The translations under genes were made by a program, and so were the position numbers. Shown piece by piece: positions 15,581-24,287 of a stretch of 29,441 bases of DNA; position 1 is the first letter of the stretch, and each line of letters begins with the position of its first letter. The notes under the pieces were generated by a model that saw nothing but the letters and a program-made list of their open reading frames with translations, did no database searches and had not been told where the DNA came from. This DNA is from Paraneptunicella sp964228975 (GTDB lineage: Bacteria; Pseudomonadota; Gammaproteobacteria; Enterobacterales; Alteromonadaceae), in the NCBI GenBank assembly GCA_964228975.1, contig CAXRCC010000211.1, positions 1 through 29,441 on the forward strand, in the 5' to 3' direction.

Positions 15581-18500
15581 TTAAGCTTTGTCTTGCACAC
15601 GTTGGCTTTTTGCCAATACCGCACTTCCCGCTCCCATTTGCGAGGTGGTAGTACTGCGCGATAACGTGCCTGTTAATTGCAATAAAGTAGGCAATAACAG
15701 TAATGTAAAAATGGTACTTACAGACATGCCGCCCACAATCACTGCCGCTAGCCCGCGATAGATCACACTTCCTGCGCCGGGGATCAGTAACAGTGGCAAC
15801 ATGCCAAATATAGAGGTTAAGGTACTCATAAAGATGGGACGAAAACGTAGCAACAATGCTTGGTGTACCGCGTCTTGTCGAGACAGCCCTTCTCGTTCTC
15901 CCACTCGGGTTTGATGTACCAGTAAACTCGCATTGTTCACCACCAGCCCAAGCAAAATGATAAAGCCAATCATGGTGAGCAAGTCCATTGGCTGGAAAGT
16001 CACTAAATTCAGTAGACGAATCGCCATCACACCCCCAACAGTGGCAAGCGGGATGCTTAAAATCACCATGGCGCTGTCTTTGAACGACTTAAACAAGCCG
16101 CCCATCAAAACAAACAGTAATGCCATCGCAAATAAGAAGTTTTGCCCCATTGTGGTGATGGATTTACTTAAAGAATCTGCACTTCCGCCATAGTTAATGG
16201 CACCATCAGCCGGTAAAGCCGCGAGTAATTCTGGCTCCACCTTCTCACGAACAATTTGCATCGCTTCTTCTAAGCTCATGCCTTCCGGTGGATTCAGAGA
16301 CAAGGTTTGAGTACGGCGGCGATCGATACGCTGAATTTGTGACGGCCCTACTTTGCGATCAACCGACACGAGTTCACCCAACTGCACCATTTCACCTGCT
16401 GGCGTCATGATAGGCAGCGACGATAATTCCTCAGGAGATTGCCACGCTTCCGAGCGGAAAATAATGTTCATACGTTTAATGCCATCGAAGTACTCGCCAA
16501 CATACAAACCATCGCCCATTGCGCGAACGATATTAGCCACACGCGGACGATCAAAACCCACTTCCATAATACGTGCATCGTTGGGCGTTAAGCTGATTTG
16601 TGGCTCCGCTTGCTCAATGTTAGGACGCGCTTGCACATTGCTATTCGGGAACGCTTCTCGTAACAAATCCATCCCCAATTGAGCGGTTTGCGTGAGCGCT
16701 TCGCTATCCTTTGCTTGTAGGCGAATATCGATGCTTCGGTTATCCCCAAAGCCTCCAAATAAGTTGCCTTGCATCGCAAACGCACCCGTATCAGGTAAAT
16801 CTTTTAAGATCTCGGTGCGCATTATCTGCTCAAGTTCATGCACCCGGCTTTGATCTTTTAATCTCACACCAATCGTGCCGCCATTGGGCCAAGTGATAAT
16901 GTAATAGTTTTTCAACGCGGGTTGTTTATCGCCATCCATGTAAGGCTGCAAACGCGCCGTCACTAAACTGATCACTTCTTCTTCAACAAACACAGTGCTT
17001 GCGCCCGATGGAAAGTTAAAGAAAGCGTCAACGGCATCGCGTTTTACCGGGGGTAAATAATCCAATTTAGGCACGAGCGCGAACGTCGCCAACAAGGGGA
17101 CACCCATTAACACTACAACCATGATCACTCGCTTTTTCAACGTTGAGGTTAACCCCATAATTTTTGCTGCAAGCGAATCCCAAATTGGGGCTAATCGGTC
17201 CTTTTGAACATCCATTTTTAACCAACGGTTGGCGGCAACTGGCAGTATCGACACCGCAACAATGAAAGAAATCATCACCGCAATCGCAATCGTTAGGGCA
17301 AGGTCTGCGAACAGTTGACCTTCTACATCATCCAAGAAAATAACAGGGATGAAGATAGCAACAGTTGTTGCTGTTGAGGCCATCAATGCACCAAATACTT
17401 CTTTCGTGCCAGAATACGCTGGGTCTTCTTTTTTCAATTGACGATGCCGAACGATATTTTCCAGCACCACGATGGCGGCATCGAGCACCATGCCCACGGC
17501 AAACGCCAATCCGGCAAGCGAAATCACGTTAAGCGAGCGCCCGGTAATTTGCAGCATGACAAAGGTGGTTAGCAACGAAATAGGAATCGACAAGGCAACA
17601 ATGAAGGTTGCTGCACGCTGGCGCATAAACCACCACAGAATTCCCACAGCCAATAACACCCCCATGACAAGGTTGCTTGTTACTAAGTTGATAGCGCGAT
17701 AAATAAAAACAGAGGCATCGAACGACTGCACCATGGTGAGCTTTCTTTGCGCTAATAATTCTTCATTGATGGCATCAACTTCGGTTTTAACCCGCTCTAA
17801 AGTAGCCAGCACGTTAGCTTTGTTTTCTCTGTCAATTCGAATGGAAATGGCAGGGTTGCCGTTTTGAATAGCCAGGTAGTTTTCGTCTGCGCCTTGAACA
17901 CGCACTTCGGCAATATCCGACAATTTAACCGGGCTGCCTTCGCGCCACTCTAGAATTAGCTCACCAATATCCGTTGGCTCATACTTTCCTTCAAAGCGCA
18001 GGGTGTATTTGCGTCTGCCCACATCCACAAATCCGCCGGACACATCCGCTGCACTGCCAAGCAAGCGAGAAATCGCGGTGATATCCACGCCTAATTCAGC
18101 GGCGCGGTATGGGTCGAATACGATTTGAAATTCCTCTTCACTGCCTACGCCACTTTGCATTTGCACGCGTGCAACACCTGCTATGCCCTCTAGCCTAGGG
18201 CGAATCGCATCTTCAAAGAAGTTCGCATATTCTTTAATATTTTGCTCATTTCCAGGTAAGGCTTGTAAGAAAAAATAAGTTAATGCGGGCGCATCTCCTC
18301 CACCGCCACCAAGGGAAATATTGGGAGAGAGGGCGTCTCGTGGTAAAGGTGGAATACGGTTCATTCGGCTGATAACTTCAACCAATGTTTTTTGCATATC
18401 GGTTTCAAGGCTAAACTCAAGGTTAATAAAGGCATTACCTTGGTTTGCAAAAGCAGCCATGTTTTCTAAACCCGGCAAACCTTGTAACACCTCTTCTTGA

Positions 18501-18697
18501 GGCTCAATAATTTCAGACTCGATTTCTTCTGGCGAAGCCGCTCGCCAACTGGTTTGAATGCCAATTTGTGGTCGTTCAATATCAGGAAATAATTGTATCG
18601 GTAGTTTGGAAAGGCTGATTAAGCCTAAAAATACGATGATCCCGACGATGGTCGCGACCCCTGACGCATTGCGCAATGCCTGCTTAGTGATGTCCAT
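15581..18697 (-). CDS. RND-family efflux permease (HAE1-like)
   Basis: This is a proton-driven inner-membrane transporter of 1038 residues, the normal size for the AcrB/MdtB group. TM1 is near residues 12-31. Two large periplasmic loops follow TM1 and TM7, and TM clusters lie at about 335-545 and 850-1020. The proton-relay helix reads GMVLDAAIVVLENI with Asp406. The AcrB partner Asp position is Ala407, a variation common outside the AcrB subgroup. FxGxD-like and GxxxNxxP-type pump blocks are replaced by MdtB/MexW-like sequence. A glycine run (SLGGGGGDAP) sits near residue 130. Substrates cannot be predicted. The gene follows a LytS/LytTR pair on the same strand and precedes its adaptor. A hairpin covers its start codon. 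Confidence 0.94.
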   Translation of the reverse strand: MDITKQALRNASGVATIVGIIVFLGLISLSKLPIQLFPDIERPQIGIQTSWRAASPEEIESEIIEPQEEVLQGLPGLENMAAFANQGNAFINLEFSLETDMQKTLVEVISRMNRIPPLPRDALSPNISLGGGGGDAPALTYFFLQALPGNEQNIKEYANFFEDAIRPRLEGIAGVARVQMQSGVGSEEEFQIVFDPYRAAELGVDITAISRLLGSAADVSGGFVDVGRRKYTLRFEGKYEPTDIGELILEWREGSPVKLSDIAEVRVQGADENYLAIQNGNPAISIRIDRENKANVLATLERVKTEVDAINEELLAQRKLTMVQSFDASVFIYRAINLVTSNLVMGVLLAVGILWWFMRQRAATFIVALSIPISLLTTFVMLQITGRSLNVISLAGLAFAVGMVLDAAIVVLENIVRHRQLKKEDPAYSGTKEVFGALMASTATTVAIFIPVIFLDDVEGQLFADLALTIAIAVMISFIVAVSILPVAANRWLKMDVQKDRLAPIWDSLAAKIMGLTSTLKKRVIMVVVLMGVPLLATFALVPKLDYLPPVKRDAVDAFFNFPSGASTVFVEEEVISLVTARLQPYMDGDKQPALKNYYIITWPNGGTIGVRLKDQSRVHELEQIMRTEILKDLPDTGAFAMQGNLFGGFGDNRSIDIRLQAKDSEALTQTAQLGMDLLREAFPNSNVQARPNIEQAEPQISLTPNDARIMEVGFDRPRVANIVRAMGDGLYVGEYFDGIKRMNIIFRSEAWQSPEELSSLPIMTPAGEMVQLGELVSVDRKVGPSQIQRIDRRRTQTLSLNPPEGMSLEEAMQIVREKVEPELLAALPADGAINYGGSADSLSKSITTMGQNFLFAMALLFVLMGGLFKSFKDSAMVILSIPLATVGGVMAIRLLNLVTFQPMDLLTMIGFIILLGLVVNNASLLVHQTRVGEREGLSRQDAVHQALLLRFRPIFMSTLTSIFGMLPLLLIPGAGSVIYRGLAAVIVGGMSVSTIFTLLLLPTLLQLTGTLSRSTTTSQMGAGSAVLAKSQRVQDKA

Positions 18698-18740
18698 AGT
18701 AACTGTGCTCGCAAAACTCAGTGTAGATGCTTGTTACTAT
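18696..18740 (-). promoter_or_regulatory. Leader hairpin closing over the RND start codon
   Basis: ATAGTAAC (18696-18703) and GTTACTAT (18733-18740) are perfect 8-bp inverted copies with a 29-nt loop. On the minus-strand mRNA, the 3' arm ends in the first two bases of the ATG, so folding would hinder initiation. It is visible as sequence complementarity; its function is inferred. Confidence 0.45.
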
Positions 18741-18785
18741 AGGTCGCAGAAGAAAGATAAAAAGTTTAAATCCTTCATCTGCAAT

Positions 18786-18814
18786 TTTATACGGTCAAAC
18801 GCCAAACCTGAAAA
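18786..18814 (-). promoter_or_regulatory. Candidate promoter of the RND operon
   Basis: On the minus strand TTTTCA (18809-18814) and TATAAA (18786-18791) are spaced by 17 nt, giving a leader of about 80 nt that contains the start-codon hairpin. The -10 is good and the -35 is partial. Confidence 0.42.
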
Positions 18815-18913
18815 AGCTTGAAACATTTGCCAACACAATAGAAATATTTAAAACGCAAATGTAAAAATAGGGAAATGACTAAAACGAGACAGAAACTAAC
18901 CGTAAAAAGCAGA

Positions 18914-19729
18914 TTAGTCTCGGATCATTTTCTTAACTTGATCTCTGTGGCTGCGACTCACTTTCAGTTCAGTGCCGTTTAGCAACACCACGTGGTATTC
19001 GCCACTAATATGGCTCACCAACTTCGAAACATATTGCACATTCACAATCACAGAGCGGTGAACCCGAATGAACTTCTTGGGATCAAGCTCTTCAATCAGT
19101 TCTTTCATTGTGCGACGCATAATGTGCGTGTCGGTGTCGGTATGCACACACATGTAGTCGCCAGCTGCATCTATCCATTGAATCGTTTCCACTCGCACAC
19201 GTGTGATTTCAGAACCGTCTTTAATGGCCATAATTTCAGGGTAAGCACTTTCTGTCACCAGCTCTTCTCCCTCGGCTAAACGACGCAGCACTTCTTCACA
19301 GTCATCACCCGTAAACTCTGCCACAAGGTGCGCTAATTTATGCTTTTGCTCGCCTTCGGTTTGAAGCGCAAGGTACTCTTTTGCCTTGTCGATTGCCTCC
19401 GCTAAGCGCTGCTCATCAACAGGCTTTAAGACATAATCTAATGCATGAGAATCAAATGCTTTAATGGCGTAACTATCGTAGGCGGTAACGAATACCACAA
19501 GCGGCATAGCAATCTGTTTACAACGCAGCTCATTAATCACTTGAAAGCCATTCAAGCCCGGCATTTGAATATCGAGGAAAATAAGATCAGGGTTTAACGC
19601 CGGAATTTGCTCTAACGCTTCTCGCCCGTTTTTACATTCCCCCACCACTTCCACATTGGGAAATTCCATCAACCTAAGTGACAAACCCTTGCGAGCAAGT
19701 GGCTCATCGTCAATTATGATCACTCTCAT
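18914..19729 (-). CDS. LytTR-family response regulator
   Basis: This is a DNA-binding response regulator of 271 residues. The receiver domain (1-120) has Asp7-Asp8, phospho-acceptor Asp53 in LIFLDIQMPG, Thr82 in FVTAYD, and Lys102 in YVLKPVD. A linker of about 45 residues leads to a LytTR domain (about 165-271) with the typical IQWIDAAGDYMCVHT, KFIRVHRSVIVN and LNGTELKVSRSHRDQVK blocks. LytTR proteins bind direct repeats at promoters. The kinase gene ends only 3 nt upstream, so the two are one unit. The RND operon 216 bp downstream is the obvious candidate target. It was not possible to define a binding site convincingly. Confidence 0.95.
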   Translation of the reverse strand: MRVIIIDDEPLARKGLSLRLMEFPNVEVVGECKNGREALEQIPALNPDLIFLDIQMPGLNGFQVINELRCKQIAMPLVVFVTAYDSYAIKAFDSHALDYVLKPVDEQRLAEAIDKAKEYLALQTEGEQKHKLAHLVAEFTGDDCEEVLRRLAEGEELVTESAYPEIMAIKDGSEITRVRVETIQWIDAAGDYMCVHTDTDTHIMRRTMKELIEELDPKKFIRVHRSVIVNVQYVSKLVSHISGEYHVVLLNGTELKVSRSHRDQVKKMIRD

Positions 19730-19732
19730 TCA

Positions 19733-20809
19733 CTACTTCCGCTCAGCAGATTCAAACGGGATCTGGATACACACTTTGATCCCCGTTGGTTCATTAGGCT
19801 GTATTTTGAATTGATATTTCCCGGCATACAAGGAACTTAAGCGTTCTTTTATATTTTTCAAGCCGACGCCGTTGACGCGATGAAGTTGGCCATCCACCAC
19901 TTCCGCGCCGGGGCCATTATCTGACACATCCAGCCGTAACGTATTATGATGCGCCTTTGCGACAATTCGAATACAACCACCCTCTTCCACTTTAGAAATA
20001 GCATATTTAATCGCATTTTCTATTAAAGGTTGGAGAATTAAACTTGGCACAAGTGCATTCTTTGTAACGTCTTCCACATCCCATTCCACATTCAGCCGCG
20101 TATCAAAACGCACTTTCTCGATATCAAGATAGAGCTTTAACGCATGCATTTCTTGCTCTAGTGGGACTTTTTTAATGGGGTCTTTGTCTAGTGAATAGCG
20201 TAAAAAGTCACTCAACCGGCTGACCATGCCGCCTGCCGAATTGTAATCTTTCATTAAGATTAACGTTGAAATGGCGTTGAGCGTATTAAATAAAAAATGC
20301 GGGTTGAGTTGGTAGCGCAGCATTTTAATTTGCGCTTGATGCGCCATCGCTGTGGCTTTTAATGCATTTTGCTTTTCCTTTTGCAGCATTTGATAGTTTT
20401 TAATGCCGAAATAAAGCCCCGTCCAACACATCACCAAAAAGAAGGAATCAACACTGTTTGATAAATACAGATACCATTCATCAGGTCGATATCCGTGCTG
20501 ATAAATTTCCCAATAATGTAGGTTTTTGGCAATGGTCCACAGCATGGCAATAACGTAGCCCGACACGGCCACAAGTGTGAACATTTTCCATAGGACTAAA
20601 GACCACGCCAATCGAAAAACGTAGCGAAGTGGCAATGTGAGTAACCAACCCGCAATAGAATTTAAGATAATAATGAAAACCCAAAGGCTGCGCATATCGT
20701 GCAAAAATGAACCGATATAATAGACAATTGCGAAGCCAATCCAGCCAACGGTATGTAATAACCAAAATAGCCGCTCTCTATCATCGAGAAGTTTACGCCA
20801 GTATTCCAA
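19733..20809 (-). CDS. LytS-like sensor histidine kinase
   Basis: This is an inner-membrane sensor kinase of the LytS/YpdA type (His_kinase family), 358 residues long. Four hydrophobic segments (about 14-34, 41-62, 74-97 and 116-137) form the N-terminal sensor without a large periplasmic loop. The dimerisation/phospho-acceptor block is RYQLNPHFLFNTLNAIS with the His in NPHF. The ATP-binding domain has QPLIENAIKYA (N box), VSDNGPG (G1) and GVGLKNIKERL (G2). It should phosphorylate the LytTR regulator encoded 3 nt downstream. The only in-frame start after the upstream TGA is TTG at 20809 with at best a weak GAG site. An out-of-frame ATG at 20822 would read into this frame if one C of the CCC at 20810-20812 were removed, so the start is uncertain. 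Confidence 0.93.
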   Translation of the reverse strand: MEYWRKLLDDRERLFWLLHTVGWIGFAIVYYIGSFLHDMRSLWVFIIILNSIAGWLLTLPLRYVFRLAWSLVLWKMFTLVAVSGYVIAMLWTIAKNLHYWEIYQHGYRPDEWYLYLSNSVDSFFLVMCWTGLYFGIKNYQMLQKEKQNALKATAMAHQAQIKMLRYQLNPHFLFNTLNAISTLILMKDYNSAGGMVSRLSDFLRYSLDKDPIKKVPLEQEMHALKLYLDIEKVRFDTRLNVEWDVEDVTKNALVPSLILQPLIENAIKYAISKVEEGGCIRIVAKAHHNTLRLDVSDNGPGAEVVDGQLHRVNGVGLKNIKERLSSLYAGKYQFKIQPNEPTGIKVCIQIPFESAERK

Positions 20810-20840
20810 GGGCTTTACTCATTTAAAAATTATGTGAATT

Positions 20841-20846
20841 ATTATA
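20841..20846 (-). promoter_or_regulatory. Candidate -10 box of the kinase-regulator operon
   Basis: A perfect TATAAT on the minus strand, 31 nt before the TTG start. The expected -35 region is poor (ATAAGA at 17-nt spacing). Confidence 0.4.
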
Positions 20847-20922
20847 CGTATAGGATGGATTTATCTTATGGCTATTTAGCGTAGTCATACTACCACTTAT
20901 CGCATTTTAGCGCGCCACAAAC

Positions 20923-20947
20923 AAAAAGAGCCGCTTCATAGCGGCCC
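20923..20947 (-). terminator. Terminator of the DUF962 gene
   Basis: On the minus strand an 8-bp stem with one G-U pair (20940-20947 with 20928-20935) closes a 4-nt loop and runs into TTTTT. It begins 22 nt after the DUF962 stop and separates that gene from the kinase operon. Confidence 0.88.
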
Positions 20948-20969
20948 TTAATTCATTAAGATTGTTTAT

Positions 20970-21431
20970 TTAATAGTGGATATTCATTCTTCTTAACCAA
21001 TGAACCCACCACCAAGCTGGACCTACTAATAAAAAGCGTAAATCGGACATAAAAGAAGGACGTTTACCTTCAATTTGATGTCCCACAAATTGTAAGACCC
21101 ACATCACGGCAAATACCGCTAAACTCACCTGCCAAATTTCAATACCCATGCCTTCTAAAAAGCCAATGAGCAGAAAAACAGCAAAGGTAAGCAAGGTCAT
21201 TGCTGCACCAATTGGCCCTGATAGCCTGAAATAGTAATAGATCACGGGAATAGACACCACATGCGCCCAGGTTACATCAAAGAATGCAACAAAGGCAGGG
21301 GTCGGAATCGACCATATTAACGCGATAGACACGAAATAAATCACCGGTACGGCAATCGCGTGAATAAGTATATTTATTTTATTTTGATGGCTTTCGCCAT
21401 ATTCGTTCAACAGTTGCTCAATCCTACGCAT
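20970..21431 (-). CDS. DUF962/Mpo1-like membrane protein
   Basis: This is a polytopic inner-membrane protein of 153 residues in the YGL010w/Mpo1 family. The yeast member is an Fe(II)-dependent dioxygenase that shortens 2-hydroxy fatty acids. Conserved polar residues are in YGESHQNKINILIH (His15, His24) and GHQIEGKRP (His118, Glu121), with His144 near the end. Four to five hydrophobic segments fill the rest. I chose the ATG at 21431 because GGAGG lies 6 nt upstream; a start at 21458 would put that site inside the gene. A terminator follows. It lies downstream of the PilZ gene across 155 bp. The bacterial reaction is inferred from the family only. Confidence 0.9.
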   Translation of the reverse strand: MRRIEQLLNEYGESHQNKINILIHAIAVPVIYFVSIALIWSIPTPAFVAFFDVTWAHVVSIPVIYYYFRLSGPIGAAMTLLTFAVFLLIGFLEGMGIEIWQVSLAVFAVMWVLQFVGHQIEGKRPSFMSDLRFLLVGPAWWWVHWLRRMNIHY

Positions 21432-21437
21432 CGGATT

Positions 21438-21442
21438 CCTCC
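21438..21442 (-). promoter_or_regulatory. Strong ribosome-binding site fixing the DUF962 start
   Basis: GGAGG on the minus strand, 6 nt before the ATG at 21431. It argues against the upstream in-frame ATG at 21458. Confidence 0.85.
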
Positions 21443-21586
21443 AACATTTTATTATCATTATTGGATATTATTATTTTATATCAGATACGGGCTTGCACCA
21501 CACCAAAACCTATAGATAAACAACCTGTGCTTGGCCCATAAAATTAACCATAACACATAAATTTCATAAATCCAGTGGCTTTCAGA

Positions 21587-22264
21587 TCAAAGCTCAACCA
21601 TCAATCTTTCTATCAAGGATTCAACTTCAGATTCAGAAGTTGAAAATTTAATTCCGTAATTAAAATGCAACTCATCTGGTTTTATATTCATAATTTCACC
21701 TTTCAATTCGAAAGGTTCGCCACGTTGTCCATTGGAGCGAATCAAGATTTGTTTGACCTCGATTTTTCGCCCTTTGAGCTTTTGTGTCGCAATACGACAA
21801 CCGCCATTCGATATGTCAACTAGTGCTCCAAACGCAAGCGCTTGCTCGTTCTCTGCATTGAGAATAGAGACAGGCACTCGAATTTGCGCACGTTTTTCAG
21901 AACGTAAGCCTTGGCTTTGAATAAAGGAAGGGAAAGAGACGAAAACCATGTGAACAGGTTTTTTTATCACATGCATAATTTTCGATTTGAAAGCGATAAC
22001 TTCACCCGTTTCATCTTCTAAGATGAAACGAACGATCATATCTTTATCTGCATAAATCGCATCGGACAGGTTCCCCCACTTACTTTCATCGGGATACCGC
22101 ATCATAATAAAGCGCTGGCCATCCATGCCCATGTATTCCGTCCGCACTCTTTTAGCCGCAGACGGCGTTGAAACCTGAATATCAAAAGGCATGCCCGGTC
22201 TTAATGAGCGAAGTTTATGCAGGTCTTCGTTCGATAAGCCTTTGGCCTCTTTAAGAATTGCCAT
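21587..22264 (-). CDS. YcgR-like PilZ domain protein (c-di-GMP receptor)
   Basis: This is a cytosolic cyclic-di-GMP effector of 225 residues. Residues 15-110 form a YcgR/PilZN-like N-terminal domain. Residues 121-222 form the PilZ domain with the ligand motif RSEKR (Arg121 and Arg125, followed by Arg129) and the second motif DISNGG (Asp150, Ser152, Gly155), so c-di-GMP binding should be intact. YcgR proteins slow the flagellar motor, but no motility gene is near, so other outputs are possible. The ATG has GGAG 11 nt upstream, a little far. It diverges from the M61 peptidase gene, and two adjacent palindromes occupy the shared upstream region. Confidence 0.92.
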   Translation of the reverse strand: MAILKEAKGLSNEDLHKLRSLRPGMPFDIQVSTPSAAKRVRTEYMGMDGQRFIMMRYPDESKWGNLSDAIYADKDMIVRFILEDETGEVIAFKSKIMHVIKKPVHMVFVSFPSFIQSQGLRSEKRAQIRVPVSILNAENEQALAFGALVDISNGGCRIATQKLKGRKIEVKQILIRSNGQRGEPFELKGEIMNIKPDELHFNYGIKFSTSESEVESLIERLMVEL

Positions 22265-22306
22265 TCAGTTTAAATCTCCACTTTTATTTTTCTTATATTT
22301 TCCAAT

Positions 22307-22347
22307 CCCTTTACGCGATTTAAAGGGTTGTATTAAGTGTAATACAA
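22307..22347. repeat. Two back-to-back palindromes between the pilZ-domain and M61 genes
   Basis: The first dyad is CCCTTTA (22307-22313) with TAAAGGG (22321-22327). The second is TTGTATTA (22328-22335) with TAATACAA (22340-22347). They abut without a gap. Neither is followed by a T-run on either strand. They suggest paired operators or a structured leader. Confidence 0.6.
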
Positions 22348-22452
22348 AAGTCATTGATGAAACACCATTTGCAAAGCCGATCAAAGCCTGTAAATTTAAA
22401 AGTTTCCGCGGGCGTATCCAGAAGCCCTTAAAAATCAGTCAGGATCCAAGAC

Positions 22453-24270
22453 ATGCAACAAGCTCTCCCCATAAAATACAATGTTTCCATTCCCAGTATT
22501 GCCAAACACCAATTCTTAGTTGAACTGACGATTTCCCATCCATCAGCTAGCGGTCAAGTGCTAGCGCTACCTACGTGGATACCCGGGAGCTATATGGTAC
22601 GAGATTTTGCCAAAAACATACTCTGGCTCCGAGCAGAATCTGAAGCCGGCGATCCTATCAATGTTAAAAAGTGCGATAAACAAACGTGGCAACTTGATGC
22701 ACACGAAGGCCCAATCCGTGTAACGTACCTAATCTACGCGCTCGATTTATCCGTTAGGTCAGCCTTTTTAGACAGTCAATTTGGCTTTGCCAATGGAACC
22801 AGTTTATTTTTGGAAGTCGTCGGTCAGCGCGATACGCCCATTGATGTTGAGGTGAACATGCCTCAAGAAAAGCCCAGCTGGCGACTGGCAACAACCCTTC
22901 CTCGCGTTGGTGCACAACCCGATAACGGCTTAGTTGGTCAATGTGAAAACTACCTCGATTTGATTGAATACCCCATGCTTTTTGGCGATTTAGATATCAT
23001 TCCATTTTCAGCCAAGGGGGTGAGCTTTGAATTGATCTTCGTTGGCGGCCATCAGGCGGACAAAGTGCGTTTAGCAAAAGATTTGGCAAAAATAGCGGAG
23101 CACCACCTTTCTTTGTTCGACTCCGAAACACCCATTACGCATTATCAGTTTTTAACAATATTAACTGAGTCCGACTTTGGTGGGCTGGAACACACCTCAT
23201 CTACGGCTTTGGTTTACAGTCGAAACGAGTTACCCACCATCGAGCAGCGCAACACAATGTTCGCGGGTTATCGCACCTTTTTAAGCTTATGCAGCCACGA
23301 GCTATTCCACACTTGGCACGTTAAACGCACTAAGCCCGCCTGTTTAATTAACCCCGATTTAAGCCAAGAGGTGTACACCGAACAGCTCTGGATTTATGAA
23401 GGCTTTACGTCTTATTACGATGATTTTAGCTTACAGCGCGCAGGGGTTATCTCAAACAACAGTTACTTAGAAGTGGTGGGGCAAAACCTAACTCGCCTGC
23501 AACGTAATAAAGGGCGTTTCAACCAAACGGTGACGGAGTCGAGTTTCGATGCATGGACCAAGTTCTACAAGCAAGACGAAAATGCAGCAAATGCCATTGT
23601 TAGCTACTACGTAAAAGGTGGCATTATCGCTATGTGCCTTGATTTAAAGCTGCGTTTAGCTAGCCAAGGTAAACACAATTTAGACGACATCATGAAGATG
23701 CTTTGGCAGCAATATGGCGCTATTGGAAAAGGCACGCCAGACGATGTTATTCATCAATTATTAAATGATCTCGGTTATCAATTTGATGAATTCTTACACG
23801 ATGCCTTGTACACCACCAAAGAATTACCCACCGAAACCCTCCTGAATGAGTTTGGTGTAACGTTGCATAAAAGAAGCAAAGCCGCGGTATCAGATCAAGG
23901 AGGACGCAAAGTTGACGGCGCTAAAATGTTGTTCGGCGCAAACTACAAAGGCAGTGCAACGGGTATTGAACTCACTCAAGTGTTTGCAGATACCCCGGCT
24001 GAAAAAGCGTGTTTAACCAAAGGCGACAACATTGTTGCACTCAACGGACTGAAAATCAGCGAAGGGCAATTTCAATCTGAATTAAATAAACTCTCTACCA
24101 AAGATGAATACGCGACCATTCATTATTTTCGCCGAGGCTGGTTAGAAGAGGTTAAGCTCCCACTTCAAGCCCCTGAAGAAGACACGTTTTATCTTGAGAT
24201 TACCGATGAGGCTCTAGCTAAAGCTTGGTTAATCGATACCAAAACCGACGCAACCGCTCACAAAGATTAG
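22453..24270 (+). CDS. M61 family peptidase with PDZ domain (glycyl aminopeptidase type)
   Basis: This is a cytosolic gluzincin-type zinc peptidase of 605 residues, the usual length for bacterial M61. The N-terminal beta domain (1-170) opens with the family-typical IKYNVSIPSIAKHQFLVEL. The catalytic region has HELFH at 282-286, followed by TWHVKR, and the third zinc ligand Glu316 in WIYEGFTSYY. A C-terminal PDZ domain (about 490-580) contains GIELTQVFADTPAEKACLTKGD. Characterised relatives remove N-terminal Gly or Ala. No signal peptide is present. AGGA lies 8 nt before the ATG. The HNH nuclease gene starts 17 nt after its stop, so they may be co-transcribed. Confidence 0.94.
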   Translation: MQQALPIKYNVSIPSIAKHQFLVELTISHPSASGQVLALPTWIPGSYMVRDFAKNILWLRAESEAGDPINVKKCDKQTWQLDAHEGPIRVTYLIYALDLSVRSAFLDSQFGFANGTSLFLEVVGQRDTPIDVEVNMPQEKPSWRLATTLPRVGAQPDNGLVGQCENYLDLIEYPMLFGDLDIIPFSAKGVSFELIFVGGHQADKVRLAKDLAKIAEHHLSLFDSETPITHYQFLTILTESDFGGLEHTSSTALVYSRNELPTIEQRNTMFAGYRTFLSLCSHELFHTWHVKRTKPACLINPDLSQEVYTEQLWIYEGFTSYYDDFSLQRAGVISNNSYLEVVGQNLTRLQRNKGRFNQTVTESSFDAWTKFYKQDENAANAIVSYYVKGGIIAMCLDLKLRLASQGKHNLDDIMKMLWQQYGAIGKGTPDDVIHQLLNDLGYQFDEFLHDALYTTKELPTETLLNEFGVTLHKRSKAAVSDQGGRKVDGAKMLFGANYKGSATGIELTQVFADTPAEKACLTKGDNIVALNGLKISEGQFQSELNKLSTKDEYATIHYFRRGWLEEVKLPLQAPEEDTFYLEITDEALAKAWLIDTKTDATAHKD

Positions 24271-24287
24271 TATCAGGCAGTTAAATA

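Noticed and set aside
18845..18905. Two TTAGT copies 17 bp apart on the minus strand as LytTR binding repeats
   Set aside because: Spacing and sequence do not fit the usual LytTR direct-repeat pattern well enough.
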